Of a stretch of DNA of 64,000 nt, positions 32,861-47,400 are shown piece by piece. A program made the position numbers and the translations under genes. The stretch comes from Polychytrium aggregatum (lineage: Eukaryota; Chytridiomycota; Chytridiomycetes; Polychytriales), in assembly GCF_025602895.1 (NCBI RefSeq), contig NW_026516232.1:248001-312000 (forward strand). Reading direction: 5' to 3'. The notes under the pieces are model-generated. The model worked only from the letters and a program-made list of their open reading frames with translations, searched no databases and was not told the DNA's origin. Position 1 is the stretch's first letter; each line of letters begins with the position of its first letter.

Positions 32861-35311
32861 ATGCTATCGTCCATCCTGCGCACCTCATTGCTCGCCCTGC
32901 TGCTCAGCAGCGTTGCTGTCGCAACCTCCTACGCCAACAACAACCAGGGCAACTCGGGTCAGTCCGGCGAAATCCCGGCCCGACACGACTACAAGCAGAC
33001 CTTCAAGAAGCCCTACTACCTCTACAACGACAACCACACCATCCCGTACTGGAACACCCACGGAAGTGCGTTCATCCTCTATCAGCGTCTGCCGCGCTTG
33101 CACCCGACTCTCTGGCTCCCGAATCACCTCTTGTCTGGGTGCTCGCCGATGAGATGATTGCTCAAAGTCGCCGACGCTGTCGCGGTGGCTCTTGCTTGTG
33201 CCGACGCTGCCATGGTGGTTGCTGATCCCATATGCTCGCTTCTTTGCTGTAGATGCCCTGCTCGGACCCTCCTACATCCGCTTGAGCCCGAGTGTTCCCA
33301 GCACCCTCGGCGCCATCTGGTCGTCCGTGCCCAACCCACACAAGGAGTGGGAAGTCATCATCTCCTTCCGAGTCTCTGGCCGCGATTACCTCGGTGGAGA
33401 CGGCTTTGCCTTCTGGTACACCCAGGAGCACGACGAGATGGGCCCCGTCTATGGATCCAGGGATTACTGGCACGGTAATTTGGGATCTCGCAGTCGAGCT
33501 CGTCGGCGTGCTCGCCAGACATGTCGCATCTGCGGGCGTGCTGCTGGGCCGGCAACCTTTGATGCGGCAGAATCGCTGACTCTCGCTACCGCCACAGGCA
33601 TCGGAATCGTCTTTGATACCTCGGACCAGAAGGAGAACCGCTACATTCCCCTTATCTATGGCATTCACAACGACGGACACAAGAGCCTGGCTCATCGCGA
33701 TGACTACATCTCGCAGACTTTCGGCGCCTGCTTCCGCGACTATCGCAACAGCCCCAACGACGTGAACATCAAGATCGTCTACTCCAACAAGAACCTGAAG
33801 GTGGGTTTGGGGCAGTGTCTGGCCCGCTGCACGATAGGGCCATCGGCTGCCAAGTTGCCGACGACCTGCAATGCTTATCCGCCCCACCGGATCGACCCTC
33901 TATACCTTCTAGGTTCTTGTCGACCTCCGTCAGGGAGGACACGGATACACCGAGTGTCTCACATATGAGGGGGTCGATCTCCCGACGGGCTACCACTTTG
34001 GTCTGTCTGCCTCTTCCAGCGCACACGGACACGGTGAGTATTTGGCCACCCTGATGGCAGCCTATCAATCCGCCCTTTTCTGTCGGATTCGATCTGTTTC
34101 TGACTACTTGATCTCACCCAATGACATCCAGACGATCACGACATCATCTCCTTCGATACCTACGAGCTCAACCCTGCTGTAAGCTACCAATCATGCGCCG
34201 CTCTCTGCCGTTGGCATTGCCGATGCCATCATCCGCCCACCGCTGACAACTTTGGCCATAATAGGGTGGCAACAAGAACAAGGGATCGAGCGACTTCCAT
34301 CTCAGCGACGATATCAAGAAGGTGGGTGTCCGCTTAATAGCACATGCCTATCACCACGCCGTGCCATGCCCAAACATGGCTAGCACCACGATTCCACAGC
34401 CCCGCGAGTCCGTCTTGGTGTCCACGGGCTCGCATCAGGGTGAGGGGAATCAGATCTGAGAGCGCGTGCAGCTGACTATCGTTTACGACTCTAGAAAATC
34501 AACTTTATCGAGCACCAGACGCAAGAGCTCCTGGAAGCTGAGGAGGAAGACGACGCCCCGGAGGGCTACCAGGAGGTCATCAATGTACGTTGTGGTCGCC
34601 GTCAGTGGCAGGGCATTGGACTGTTGTGGTCGGAACCTCGGCTGGCGGCGAAGCGGTCCTCACATCTGTCGTGGTTATAGCCCCATGTGATCCAGGGCAT
34701 CCAGGAAAACCAGTTCAAGATCATCGAATCCCTGAACATTCTCGAGCACACTTTGAACAGCGTCTTTGAGAACACCGGCAACTCGCATGAGGCTGGACGA
34801 TCCCGCGGTGATAAGCTCGATGCGATCGAGTAAGTGTGCCCATGCGAGCTCGAGTGTCATTTCTGTTGGTGGAGGAGTACCACCCGCTCGGTTCAGGCTG
34901 ATAACTGACCGCACGCCCCCCTTCTGCCAGACGCAAGCTGGGCGAGCTCGAGCAGAAACTGGAGATCCTCACTACCGCCATCGCGCACATGACGAGCTCG
35001 GTAAGGACATCCGCAAACACTCTCCTGCGGTGCATATGCCTGTGCATGGTACACCCGCGGCCCCACTGCGGTAGACACCAGCGACACTGCGCTCTGACCA
35101 ACTGGCCCGGGCTGCATTCCAACAGGGCAACAGCCAGATCCAGAACGTCAAGGACAAGATCGACACCGCCCATGAGATCCTGCAAAAGACCCAGCAGCAC
35201 ACATCCTACACGACCTGGCTCATCATCGGGTTCGTTGTGCTCTTTGTGGGCTACGCTGGCTATTCGGTCTACCGAAAGAACTTTGAGGAGAAGCACAAGA
35301 AGTACTTCTAA
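32861..35311 (+). CDS. L-type cargo lectin, ERGIC-53/Emp47 family
   Basis: Type I membrane lectin that carries glycoproteins from the ER to the Golgi. Ten exons in frame, 449 residues: 32861-33065, 33253-33474, 33598-33800, 33913-34033, 34132-34178, 34265-34321, 34495-34584, 34681-34829, 34931-35000 and 35126-35311. A signal peptide spans residues 1 to about 25 (SLLALLLSSVAVATSYA). The L-type lectin domain starts FKKPYYLYNDNHTIPYW and contains GDGFAFWYT and a ligand/metal-region FDTSDQKENR. A luminal stalk of coiled coil follows (LGELEQKLEILTTAI). One transmembrane segment lies at about residues 419-437. The cytosolic end is HKKYF, i.e. a KKxx retrieval signal with a terminal aromatic, comparable to KKFF of ERGIC-53. 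Confidence 0.94.
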
Positions 35312-35909
35312 ACGCCACCGGCCCGGATGCCACGGCCAATTTGGACGCCTCTCACCGGTTGCTCGGCGAAGCGGCCCTGGTTAGACTCTGCTGCCTATAC
35401 GATCATATTCTCTGTTCGCCGAACGGCTCCTTTGAGCCACGGCGGTTGGCTGATGATTATACTCCTTCCGGACTCTTTGATTTCTTCCTTCCCCCCTGTT
35501 CTCTCTGGTCTCTTCCCGCTCCATCGCGCTATGCTGTGCTGTGCTGTGCCTTGGTACAGCCGACTCTCCGTCTGTCCTTGCCATCCTTCCATCGACTTGA
35601 GTTCATCCCAGTAACAACCCGGTCCTTGCCCCAGCCGACCTTGTCTTGCCTCTGGCCTCTGCTCACCCTTGTTCCCGGCCTCCTCTCCCTATCCGTAATA
35701 TCATCTGGATGGCTCTCCCTCAGTGCTGGACTAATAAACGGACTCAGGGACTCGTCCATGGCCCGGGAAGACAGCTCTGGATCGAGGTCATATCGGATAT
35801 ACTGACAGCGAGCAAGCGGCCCCGGGCGACACAGGAGCGGTGCTCTGCGGGAGAATTCTTCCCACCAGCTCGTGCCCACCGGTTCGTTGTCGCTGGGTCA
35901 TCGACGATA
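35312..35909. other. convergent intergenic region, lectin / KAE1
   Basis: Between two 3' ends, pyrimidine-rich on the plus strand. Open frames are shadows. No gene is supported. Confidence 0.5.
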
Positions 35910-37747
<1,838 letters not shown>

Positions 37748-38059
37748 TGCAGGGGCGACGGATGGATGTGGATGATGGATGTGGATGGATGTGGATGTCG
37801 ATGTCGATGGATGTGGATGGACGGATCGAAGCGCTGCCGTTGCTGGAGCCGAGGGATACGTGCTGATCGACGGATCGGCTGCGAGATCCGAGTCCCCGTT
37901 GGAGAAAGCAGGTCTCGGAAAGTCGAGCCGCCATCGACGGCGGAATTCGGGACGCGGCCGAATCCCCAATCGCCCTTGCTCGTGAAATCTGCGCTGTCCA
38001 AAACGACTGCCGAAGCGACCCCGCCCTGCCTCGTCTGACTTCTCCTGCCCAGCCGCCCA
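37748..38059. other. divergent promoter region, KAE1 / TMEM135-like
   Basis: Head-to-head region of 312 bases with a GGATGT-type array at 37757-37825. Confidence 0.6.
37757..37825. repeat. GGATGTGGATGAT tandem repeat
   Basis: About ten GATG-based units (GGATGT, GGATGATGGATGT, TCGATG) starting ten bases upstream of the KAE1 start codon. Confidence 0.85.
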
Positions 38060-40939
38060 ATGTCTGCCCCGGAGGAAGTGCAGCCGCCCCATGCCCGGAG
38101 GCATCCGGATCTGCATGTCCATATCCCGACGCCCCGCATCCCGCCCTCGGAGATGCTGACCCATGCCGCTCGGGCGTCGCTGAGGTGGGTCGTCGTGCCT
38201 GGGACTCCAGAGCAACTGCCGGCCTTTCCCATCGCCGTTCCCATCCTCGCCTGCGTCTAACCCCCCCGCCGCCGGGCTGATCCGCACTATGGGTCCGCAG
38301 GGCAATGTGTCTCGGATTCGGCATTCGCAGTGGGTTCTTGCTTCTCGTCAAGCTTATTGCGGTGCTGCGAAGGTAACCAGCCATCGTCATCGTTGCTGGC
38401 ATTGCTGCTTCTATCTTTACCAGCGCTTTGCGAACAATGCAGCTCGTCCTGCAAGCGTCCAACACTTTGATACAGCTCAGCCACCATGCTGCGCCGAACG
38501 ACGCTGAGCCTTTGCCAATGCTTGCCCCCTCGGCTTCTATCGTGCACCGTCGATCGAGTATCAAGCATTCTTGCATTGACGCTTCTGCGGTGGTCGGCCC
38601 GCGATGGCCTGCTTTCCATCCATTCATCCATCCAGAAAAACGAGTATCAGGAGTGCCATTCGGCGGTCGCTCTTCCATGAGGAGACCCTCCGCTTTGCCG
38701 CCTTCTTTGGATCCTTTGCATTCATATGGAAGCTCGTCAACAACATCATGGTTCACCTGCGCCAGAAGGAGGACAAATGGAACGGCTTTGTCGCTGGATC
38801 GCTGGCTGGGCTCTCGATCCTTGCCGAGGAGAGTGGCCGCCGAAGAGCCATTGCCCAGCAGGTATAGCAGCACGGGATATGCGCATCGTCTCGGCAGCAA
38901 GGGTTCCTGGGGTGGTCATGAAGTTGACGTGGGAGGATGAATCGCAGACGTGATTTCATGATAGCACCCCGATGCTGGCCATCCAACGCAAACGACTCTG
39001 GCCTGTGCAAACGAGGAAGGCGAGCTCCTACTGACCAGCCCGCTTGCCTTTTTCACCGTCGTACCCGCCTTTGACATCTGGCAGCTGGCCGTGCGTGCCT
39101 GCCAATGCATCTACAACGGCCTGAAGAGCCGCGGGATTTTCCACTTCCACATGGGCGACACTCTGATCTTTGCGCTGTCAACAGGTGGGTTTGGGCACGC
39201 AGCGTCGCTCCAGCCGCAGGCCCGAGAGTGATTTCGACAGAGTACTCAGTCACTTGACGGAGACAATATCTTCTACTCAGCCCTATGCCGCCATGCACAT
39301 GCTTGCTGCGAGAGATCCACCGCAACTCCCACGCCATCCGTGCTTCGTCGTATCATTCACGCCGCATCTCGCTTGATTGCCTTGGATTCCTGTCGCTGCC
39401 AATCGGTGTATGATATCGTATCACACAGCCCAAATCGTAGGTATCCCTCCGATGAGCCTTCCGCCAGGCAAGTGCATCCGCGCATTGCTCCAAATATCTT
39501 CTTACGCCACCATCGGTCTTCCCACACAAACAGATGTACTCGTATGTGGTCCAGCCACACACCATTCCCAAAGTATACTACAACTTTATTGTCTCGATCA
39601 GCCCAATCCCCGACGACATCCTGAAGCTGGTGCGCCGCAACGTCAAGGAGATTCCGATCCCAAGTATTGATTTCATCCAAGCGGCGCGGGCACACCACGG
39701 AACAGCCCGAGCCCTCAGCGTCGCTTCGGAGCTGTCGTCGCTCCCTTCGATCATCCCATGCGATATTGTACACCCGAGTACATCTTCATGCACGCAACAT
39801 GGACTGAGAACCTTCTTCCGTGTTGTCATCCGGATCTTGCCTGTGCATCTGGGGCTCAACGTCGTGCCTATGATTCTGCTCAAGCACAAGGACTTTATCA
39901 AAACGTAAGGCTGGAGTGGCTGGCGGTATGTGCCCGCGGCAGAAAGAGAAGGGAAGTGGAGTGGCTCTGAAACGATGAGTGATACCGCATACTGTTTACC
40001 TTCCTTCTTGTTGCAAAGGCCCCTCGCGGTTGTTCAAAAGGCCATCAGCAACTCTGCAGTGAGCACAACCTTCTTGGCAACGTTCACCTGGCTTTACATG
40101 GTAAGTCGAACGGTGGACACGTTTTGGGCATACACCTGTGCAAACGGCACCGAGGGAGGCTCCTCGCTCAACAAATGCGCTGCTGACTGCCCGGTATGCT
40201 TCAGACGCTAGCGTGTGGCACGCGTAGACTCGCCGACTTTGGTCTCATGAAGCAAGACCATCGATACAACTACTGGCTCATCGGATTGCTGGCTTCCTCG
40301 GCTATCCTGATCGAGGACAAGCGGCGACGATCGGAGCTGGCAATGTATGTTGTCCCTCGCGGACTCGTGGCCCTGTACACGGTGATGTACGAGCGCAAGT
40401 GGATGATCCGGATTCCGCACTTTGATCTTGGCATGGTAAGCGTCCTGTGCGGAGGCACTCTTGCAGAGGCGCTTGTCTCTCATGTCTGCTGCTGCTCTCA
40501 TCAACCGTTCTGCTGACTGCTTCCTTTCTGCTTCCACTCGGAAATGCGCCACCGCATCAACCAGTTCTCCGTGGCAATGGGTGTCTTGATTGCCTTCTAC
40601 CAAACGGAGCCTACGGCCATGAGCAGCCTTATCTACAAGATTCTCAAGAGCATCGACTCGATTCTCGAAGACGGCATCTTCTTCAGCAACAGCGCCAGCA
40701 AGGCGCTGCCTGCAGAACCCTCGCCCGAGAGCGCCGATGTGTACACGGACTCTGTGGATGTCATCAGCGTCGAGGTGCTTGCACCAGTCATTGGAGGGCT
40801 CGAAAGCCGGGATGACGAGAACGACAGTGCGGCAGAAGTCGAGTCTGACACGCCCAGCGCGGAAGAGTCGCTGAAGATTGCATCTTTCAGCGAGGACGAG
40901 GATGCAACGACGGCGCGTGAAGGGGCTGCTCGGCCGTGA
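38060..40939 (+). CDS. TMEM135-like multi-pass membrane protein
   Basis: TMEM135 relatives sit in mitochondria, peroxisomes and lipid droplets and affect lipid and organelle dynamics; the fungal role is unclear. Nine exons in frame, 564 residues: 38060-38184, 38301-38372, 38651-38861, 38965-39184, 39429-39436, 39534-39904, 40019-40100, 40205-40435 and 40565-40939. Conserved blocks: [60 protein letters not shown] (spanning the 8-nt exon), [28 protein letters not shown] and [16 protein letters not shown]. About six hydrophobic segments. The C-terminal tail is acidic and Ser-rich. The start of exon 4 (38965) is the weakest junction. Confidence 0.85.
39429..39436 (+). other. 8-nt coding microexon in TMEM135-like gene
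   Basis: CCCAAATC, flanked by CACACAG upstream and GTAGGT downstream. With the phase-1 exon ending at 39184 and the phase-0 exon starting at 39534 it encodes the AQI of STAQIMYSY, which matches the family pattern; skipping it breaks the frame. Confidence 0.7.
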
Positions 40940-41195
40940 CGCTCGACGCACAGCGACTGAGGATATGCAATCCAAGTTTGAGAGAAAGAGAGTTTCGGAG
41001 CCAGAGCGAAGCGGATCATGTCGCAATACACTGAACCGTGACGACTCCAAATGGCCTATCGGCGTGATGAAAGAGAACTCAGGCTGACACTGCCGCAGGA
41101 GTTCGATACTGTAGCGGGAGCTCGATACTGCGGCTGCGGACACTCTGGAGCAGTGGGCGACAGGGAGATTCTAGAATCTAGCAGTGGTTCTGCGT

Positions 41196-43666
41196 TTATT
41201 GGTCGCGATCGCTCAAGTGCCCGTGGAAGGTGACATGCGTGTCATCGCAGAAGAGGACAACGGTGCGCGGACCCTCGATCTCAACTCTGACGTCCATGAC
41301 AATCGGAGCGACGGGATCGCGCACCTCCTGGCCAGAGGATATGGCAGAAGGCACCGGCGAGGGCTCTTCGGGCCATTCACAGCTGGCGACTTTCTGCCAG
41401 GCAACAGGGAGCGGCCGTTCGTCAGCCAGGATCTTGAGCGACGAATCCATGTCCCGGAAGTAGGAGTCGAGGTAGAGGCGTGCGCTCGACTTTGATTGCG
41501 GCGGGAAGAAGGTAACGTCAACATAGCTGAGGGTTTGATTCGCAGGGATTTCAATGACGGCCATTGGATTGGGCGGAGCATAGACGATGGTGACCTTTTT
41601 GATGGGCGACTTCCACAGGTCGGTGATGCGATCGATGCGCTTGACGGCAAAACTGGGTTTGTATCGGTTGGGCAGGTCACCGTTGCTGAAGGAGTGAACC
41701 TTTTCGTTGGTAGCGATAATGATGGACGCGATTCGGCCTGTAGGGATGGTGGTGGAGCCCGGCGGTGAGGGCGGATCCATTGGTCGCCATCCGGTCGCCA
41801 TCCGGACCAAGGTTATCAGTTTGCGAACGATACCGTGGGATACAGACGAACGTTAAAGAACAGATCAGCAACATGGTGGTTGGGAACGGGTGCGCTCCTG
41901 TTCCGTGGGTGCCTGTGGCAGACAAGTGACGAAGCTACCATGATGCATGGAGCTGCAAGCTGGGGGATGGAGGCACATTGCACGCAAGCCGCACGCAACC
42001 CCAGATCGCTGCGCGACGTACCCGTGAGGTTCATGTGGGTGAGAGCAAAGTCGTTTCGCAAGTTAACGGATCCTTCGCCCGAGAACAGATCGTCAAGCGT
42101 GACATTCGGCTCGCTGAAGGTGATGTCGTAGGTGATCGATCGCAGGCGGTTCTTGTTGGCGTCGATGTTGAGCTTGACGTTGTCGATGTAGCCAAAGAAG
42201 TTGTCTCCGTCCCAGTGCCAGTGGCTAAAGATAAAGTGGTCATCGGCCTTCTCGAGCCCGTAGTAAATCCGGAGCAGCAGCATGGTGTGGTCGTCCGGCT
42301 GGGTCTGGAAGCTCAAGTGTTTTGGAGCACGGTTGATGGTCTCAGAGAGGCGGTTGTCGAGCGGGAGGGCACCTTCGGTCGGCATCTTGAGGACGGCGGA
42401 CATGTCGCTGCCGCCATGATATTGATCCTGCAGAGCAATCTGGAGCTCTTGCATCTCCAGGAGTCGTCTCCACTGGCTGTTGACAAGATGGTCGAGCTTG
42501 GTGTTGACGTGGCGAGTCTGGTTCTCGCTGCGCAAGATGATTTTGTGGATGTAGTCGCTCTCAAGGCGGTCGAGGTAGCTTTGACGGTTCTGGGACATCA
42601 TAATGATGGGTGCCTGGAAGGCCGCCAGCGAGGACAGGAACAGGTTCAGGAGAATGAACGGGTATGGATCCCACGCGAGCCCATTTGGCGAGGAGCCGAA
42701 CTGAGCCAGAATAAGGTTGAGGCTGTGGCGATTCCAGGGATATAAGAGTGAGAGTTGGTATTAGGCATATGGCTGCTTGACAGGGCGTTGCGATGCAGCG
42801 ATGCATCGCCGGCGGAATGCTTACGCAGCCCAGGTCACAAGGAATCCGGTCAGAGCCAGGACAAAGCCCCACGAACCACCGAATCTGGCGACAGCATCGG
42901 CGGCCTTCTGGCCAAAGGTGCGCTTCGTGTCGAACTGGCGCTGCCAGACCTCCTCTTCGATCTCGTGCTGGCCGAGGTTCCTCATGGCGTCATCCTGCAG
43001 CTGGGCGAGGCTGGCGCTGTCTTCCTCGAGGAGCTGCTCGACCCGCTTGCGCAGCACCGAGTGCAGATCGAAGGTGCAGATGCCCCAATCGCGCGCATCG
43101 GGGCTGCTCAGGGCCAGCGTCGGGTGGGCGCGCTGAATATGGCGCTGCAATCGGGGGTCGAGCTTGCGGATCTTGTAAATGTCGAGGCCGTCGCTCCGGG
43201 CAGAAGGTTTCTTGCAGACAGCACAGTGGGTTGGGTTCGTGGCGGGGCCGGCTATCGCATCCGTCGGCGGGCCCAAGGCAGGTCCAAGGCAGGGAGAGGG
43301 GCGATCGAACAAGATTGGCTTATTTTCAGCAAATCAGATCGAGCGAGCGAGCGCAAGCAAGAGCGACCTGGCAGGCTCTGCAGCCAGACAGCCTGACGAC
43401 AGCATGGATCGGGGGCTGGCCGCTTGGATCATGGCACCAGAGTGCCGGAGACCCGTGCTGCTCGACGCACCAATGCAGATCGGCATACCTTGGCCCTCGT
43501 GCGAGGCAGGAGAGGCGGTATTGGGGCCGGCATTTGCGGATGCAGCAGCGGCGACAGAAGCAGCAGCAGGCTGGGTGGACGACGACCAGCCCAGGTCGAC
43601 GCGAACCTCTTCGGCCGAGAGCGATTCCTGGGTGGCAAAGCTGCTGACGAGTCTGCTCCGGCTCAT
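41196..43666 (-). CDS. DUF1003 membrane protein with C-terminal extension
   Basis: Four exons in frame, 615 residues: 43666-43489, 43251-42825, 42722-42022 and 41737-41196. After an Ala/Ser-rich leader comes a CxxC pair (HCAVCKKP). The DUF1003 core follows: FGQKAADAVARFGGSWGFVLAL, a first membrane helix, then WDPYPFILLNLFLSSLAAFQAPIIMMSQNRQ with a second helix and the family's MMSQNRQ end. The remaining 350 residues are not DUF1003. They include FIFSHWHWDGDNFFGYIDNVKL and a mostly beta-strand region (TIVYAPPNPMAVIEIP, SYVDVTFFP). Function unknown. DUF1003 is mainly known from bacteria. The intron 42021-41738 could hide an extra exon near 41925-41840. Divergent from LMBD1. Confidence 0.82.
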
Positions 43667-44437
43667 GGCTTGACGACGCTGGAACAGGCGGGGGGGGGAG
43701 CAGCTGGCGGGTGAGATGCGAAGATGAAAAGGTGGGCTGCGAAGAGGCGACGGATCGGCAATTGGGCTCGGCGACCGGCAAAGACGGCGATCAAAAGCCG
43801 CGCTCTGTCGGCTTGTCGCTGCACTGTTTCTGTGCCGTGCGCTGTTTCTGTCGACAGCACTGTTGGCGCCGCTGTTGGCGCCGTTGCTCGAACTGCTCAC
43901 CCACCCCCGTGTAACATCCTCCGCAGCAGCGCACTGTTACTTCTGTGCAACGTCCCTGGGCTGTCCTTCCATTGTGCGCGCACTGTCGCTGTGCTTGGAA
44001 CATTCGCTGCTGTGCTTGCTGCGCACGCATGCCATTGGCCGCCACACCTGCACGACCCACGTTTGTGCACCGCCACGCCCGCTCTCCGTTCATGGCCGCT
44101 GTGCACGTCTCCGTGCTGCTCCAAAACAGCAGCCCTTCTGGAAGCTGGGCTTTGGGGCTGGGACATCTCTGCCATTGTCGCCGGGAGCCGTGTCTGCAGC
44201 ATTCCAGCGTCCGTGCATATCCCCGAGTGAATGTGGGGCGAGTCCCAGCGAGCCCTCGCGGGCCCAGCCAGGCGCCAAACAGAGTGGGGGGGGGGGTGGG
44301 GAAACGCGGCCGCTGTCGAGCAGAGATCGGCCTGGGCGCCTTTCCCACGGACTCTGTCGTCTTTCCAACTGCTTCCTGCACATCGTGTCTGTGCAGTATT
44401 TTCTTTCAGAACACTGTTGCATCTCTCCGAGCCCACC
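43667..44437. other. divergent promoter region, DUF1003 / LMBD1
   Basis: Head-to-head region of 771 bases. It contains a nine-G run near 44288-44300 and CACTGTT/GTTGGCGCCGCT repeats near 43855-43890. Long open frames on both strands show no family. Confidence 0.5.
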
Positions 44438-47400
44438 ATGGTCCTGTCCCAGCCGTCGCCGGCGTTGCCGTTGGTCTTCTCGGCGGTCGCGCTCGCGGTA
44501 TGTCTCGCAGACAATATCCCCAAACTATCGGGGCCTCATTGCCGCCGCAGCTGCTCGGCAGTTGCTCGGCAGAATCAGCTGCTCAGACCCGTCCGTCGAC
44601 CCAGGTCCTGGTCGTCCTGGCTGTTCTCGTGGTGCTGCATTTCAAGGACAGTCGCGAGCATGAACCCATCGGTACAACGGAGCGTTGGAACATTTGCCGT
44701 CGCATGCTTGACCAGCCATGCAGCTTCATGTCTCGCGAGCGCCATCGTCATCCACCATCACCACACACCAACGCACTCGCCGATGACATCTCATTTGGTC
44801 CCAACAGCCACAATCACAGCAATCGTCACGATAGGTATTGCGGACTGGCCTTGAGCCACACAATCGGCAGCCGCATGCATGTGTCGCAGCCAATGTGCTG
44901 AGCCAACGCGTATGCGACGTTCAGGGCTTTCGATTGCTGCAATCGTCATCATCCCAGTCGATGTCTATCTGGTCTCCTTCACGACCGACGCATCCACCGG
45001 ACTCAAGCACAACTGGGCGACGCCGGACTATCTTGCAGTCACGTCGACGGCCCTTCGATACACGTATTTCGGTAACTGTCATTCGCAAGAGTGGAGCGGC
45101 CCGCCAGCTCCAACATCGCCGTGCGTCGCTGTGCATCGCTGACCCTCGTATTTCCTCGACATACCACAACCTGCTTCGCCCAGGCATCTACGCAGCCACC
45201 GCTTTCTGTATCTTTGTGGCGGTGCCGTTTTCATACTTTTACTTTGAAGAGTTTGACGACAGCGATGCGGCCTGGAAGAAGGTGGGCCACAACCATCGCT
45301 TGTGATATCGGCCGCGATCTTCCCGCGCATCGCCGCCTTTGCCTTCATGCATCTGACTCCCCTTGTCGTCTCAGAGAGTCGCCTCTGCGTGCAAGTACAC
45401 CGGCTTTACCATCTTGATCATCACCACCTTGATGGTAGCCGGCATGGTCGTGCAAGAAACGTCCGTCCCAAGCAGTCCCGCCCCATGGTTCGACCGGATG
45501 TTGTCAAAGAACGGTATGGCGAGATTCGGCTCGGCTCGGCCGGGGGTGCCCCTATCGGGCAGGAGGTCTTGTATCTGTATCGCCGGAGAACACGGAAGCT
45601 GTGGACACCCGCTGACTTTTGCGGTCTAATATGCATGCGGAACGCCCTTCCCGCTGATCCTCCAGGCTTCGAAAAGTCGATCCGCTTCGTCTTTGCGACC
45701 ATGATCATCTTTGGGATGTGCATTTACACAACGTGAGAATCAGCCCGCCGACCTGGAGCAGAGTCCATGTCCTCGATGTCTCAACGCGGTCTCACATGTG
45801 CTTGATACAGATACACGGCGGTCGGCCTCTTCTCGATGTGCAAGGATCTTGCCAAGGGTACAGCGAGATTCGGATTCGATGCACATCAGAGCGTTTTGAC
45901 GGCAAAAGTTTGGAGCCACCGCATGAGTTGTGCCGTTTATCATCCCGGGGCTGAGACATCGCATTCCTCCGCCGAAATCAGGCAAGCCGGCTCCTGTCGC
46001 CGAAAATCGCGAGGTGATTCTGCAGAGGAGGCTGCTTGAGGGCAAGATTGCTGCCCTCCTATCCCGAAACGGTGGATCCGAGGCTCGAATGTCGCGACGG
46101 GACCGAGCCAAGCTCCAAGAGCTCCAGCAAAGTCTCAGGTTGGTCAAGCTTCAGTTTGGACCAGTGTACACCCAGCGCTGCTCCTCGACCCAACGGCCAC
46201 TTGAGCCAATCGACTCGTGAGTGGGCTCACCAAGTCGCACTCTACCACAGGCAGTTCTCCGAGCCCGACCCTTCCACTCTCACTCCGCCGACCCACTTCG
46301 GGATGCTGCTGGAGGCCATCAAGCCGTTCAAGGTACAGCACCAAGGGCACGACATTCCTCGCCTGATGCTCCGACTCGATGTGCTCCACGAGTAGCTGCC
46401 TGGCCTGGGTGCTTACTGCTTCCATTGTTGGCTCCGTCACTCAAGGCCGCGATCGGAATCGTCGCCATTCCCGTCACCATCTTGACGCTGGTGTCCGTCG
46501 GCCTGACCAACACCGACCGAATGCTGTTCTCGGTGTGCGGACGAAAGTGCGGCTTCATGATTGACACGCCAACGCTTTTCAATCCGATGGACTTTTTGCT
46601 GCTCGAGTCGAGCAAGGTGAGTTTGTGTTGTGGTCTTGTCGCTTGCTTGCCCGATGCACCTCGCCTCTTTCACATCGATTGCCCGCGCCTGGTTGATTTG
46701 GGGAAGCACGACCCTGAAATGCACAGGACTAACAACAGCGCCGATTGTGGCCTCATTTGTGGCGTTCGACCCGTTCATGCCACTCTCTTCCCCCCCCTTC
46801 TCCCAAAGCTCTTTCCTCTGGACTTTGCCATCCTGTTGCTGGTCGTGCTGATCCTGTTTGTAGCGACGCTCTACGGCATCTCGAAACTCGGCATCCGATT
46901 CCTGTGGATCCATCTGTGCGACTTGAGGCCCCAACGCTCACTGCCGCAGGGTCTGCTCCTGACGGGAGTGATGGGCTCCTTGGTCGTCTTGGCGCTTGGA
47001 TACACCATGATGAACGTCGCTCCGCAGTATACGACCTTTGGAAACCAGGCATACGTGAGTGAACGCACGGAGTTCGGAGGGTCAGTTCATTGGCATGCAG
47101 TTGCGGTAGATGAGAATTTGTCGCCACCAAGTTGCGAAGCAGCCACCGCCAAGTCGCTAAGCGTCTTCCATGACAATTACGCATCATTTGCCTGTGCAGT
47201 GCTCGCTGATTGTCAACGGAACAGCCATGTGCACGGGCGACAATGCCAGTCCCATCCTGCCATGCTCGTTTTCTGCCAACGAAGGTAGGCACTCAACATC
47301 CCCTCCACCATCTTTCTGACTCGACCAGGTCGCTTTACTTGATCGAGACCAAATGATTGATGGGGGGGAGGTGTCACATCTGATAGACCACCGATCCGGT

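Noticed and set aside
41840-41925. An extra exon in the DUF1003 gene with a hydrophobic run (TMLLICSLTFVCI).
   Set aside because: It is open and in phase after the exon ending at 42022, but then needs a further donor with no clear match. A single intron to 41737 is simpler.
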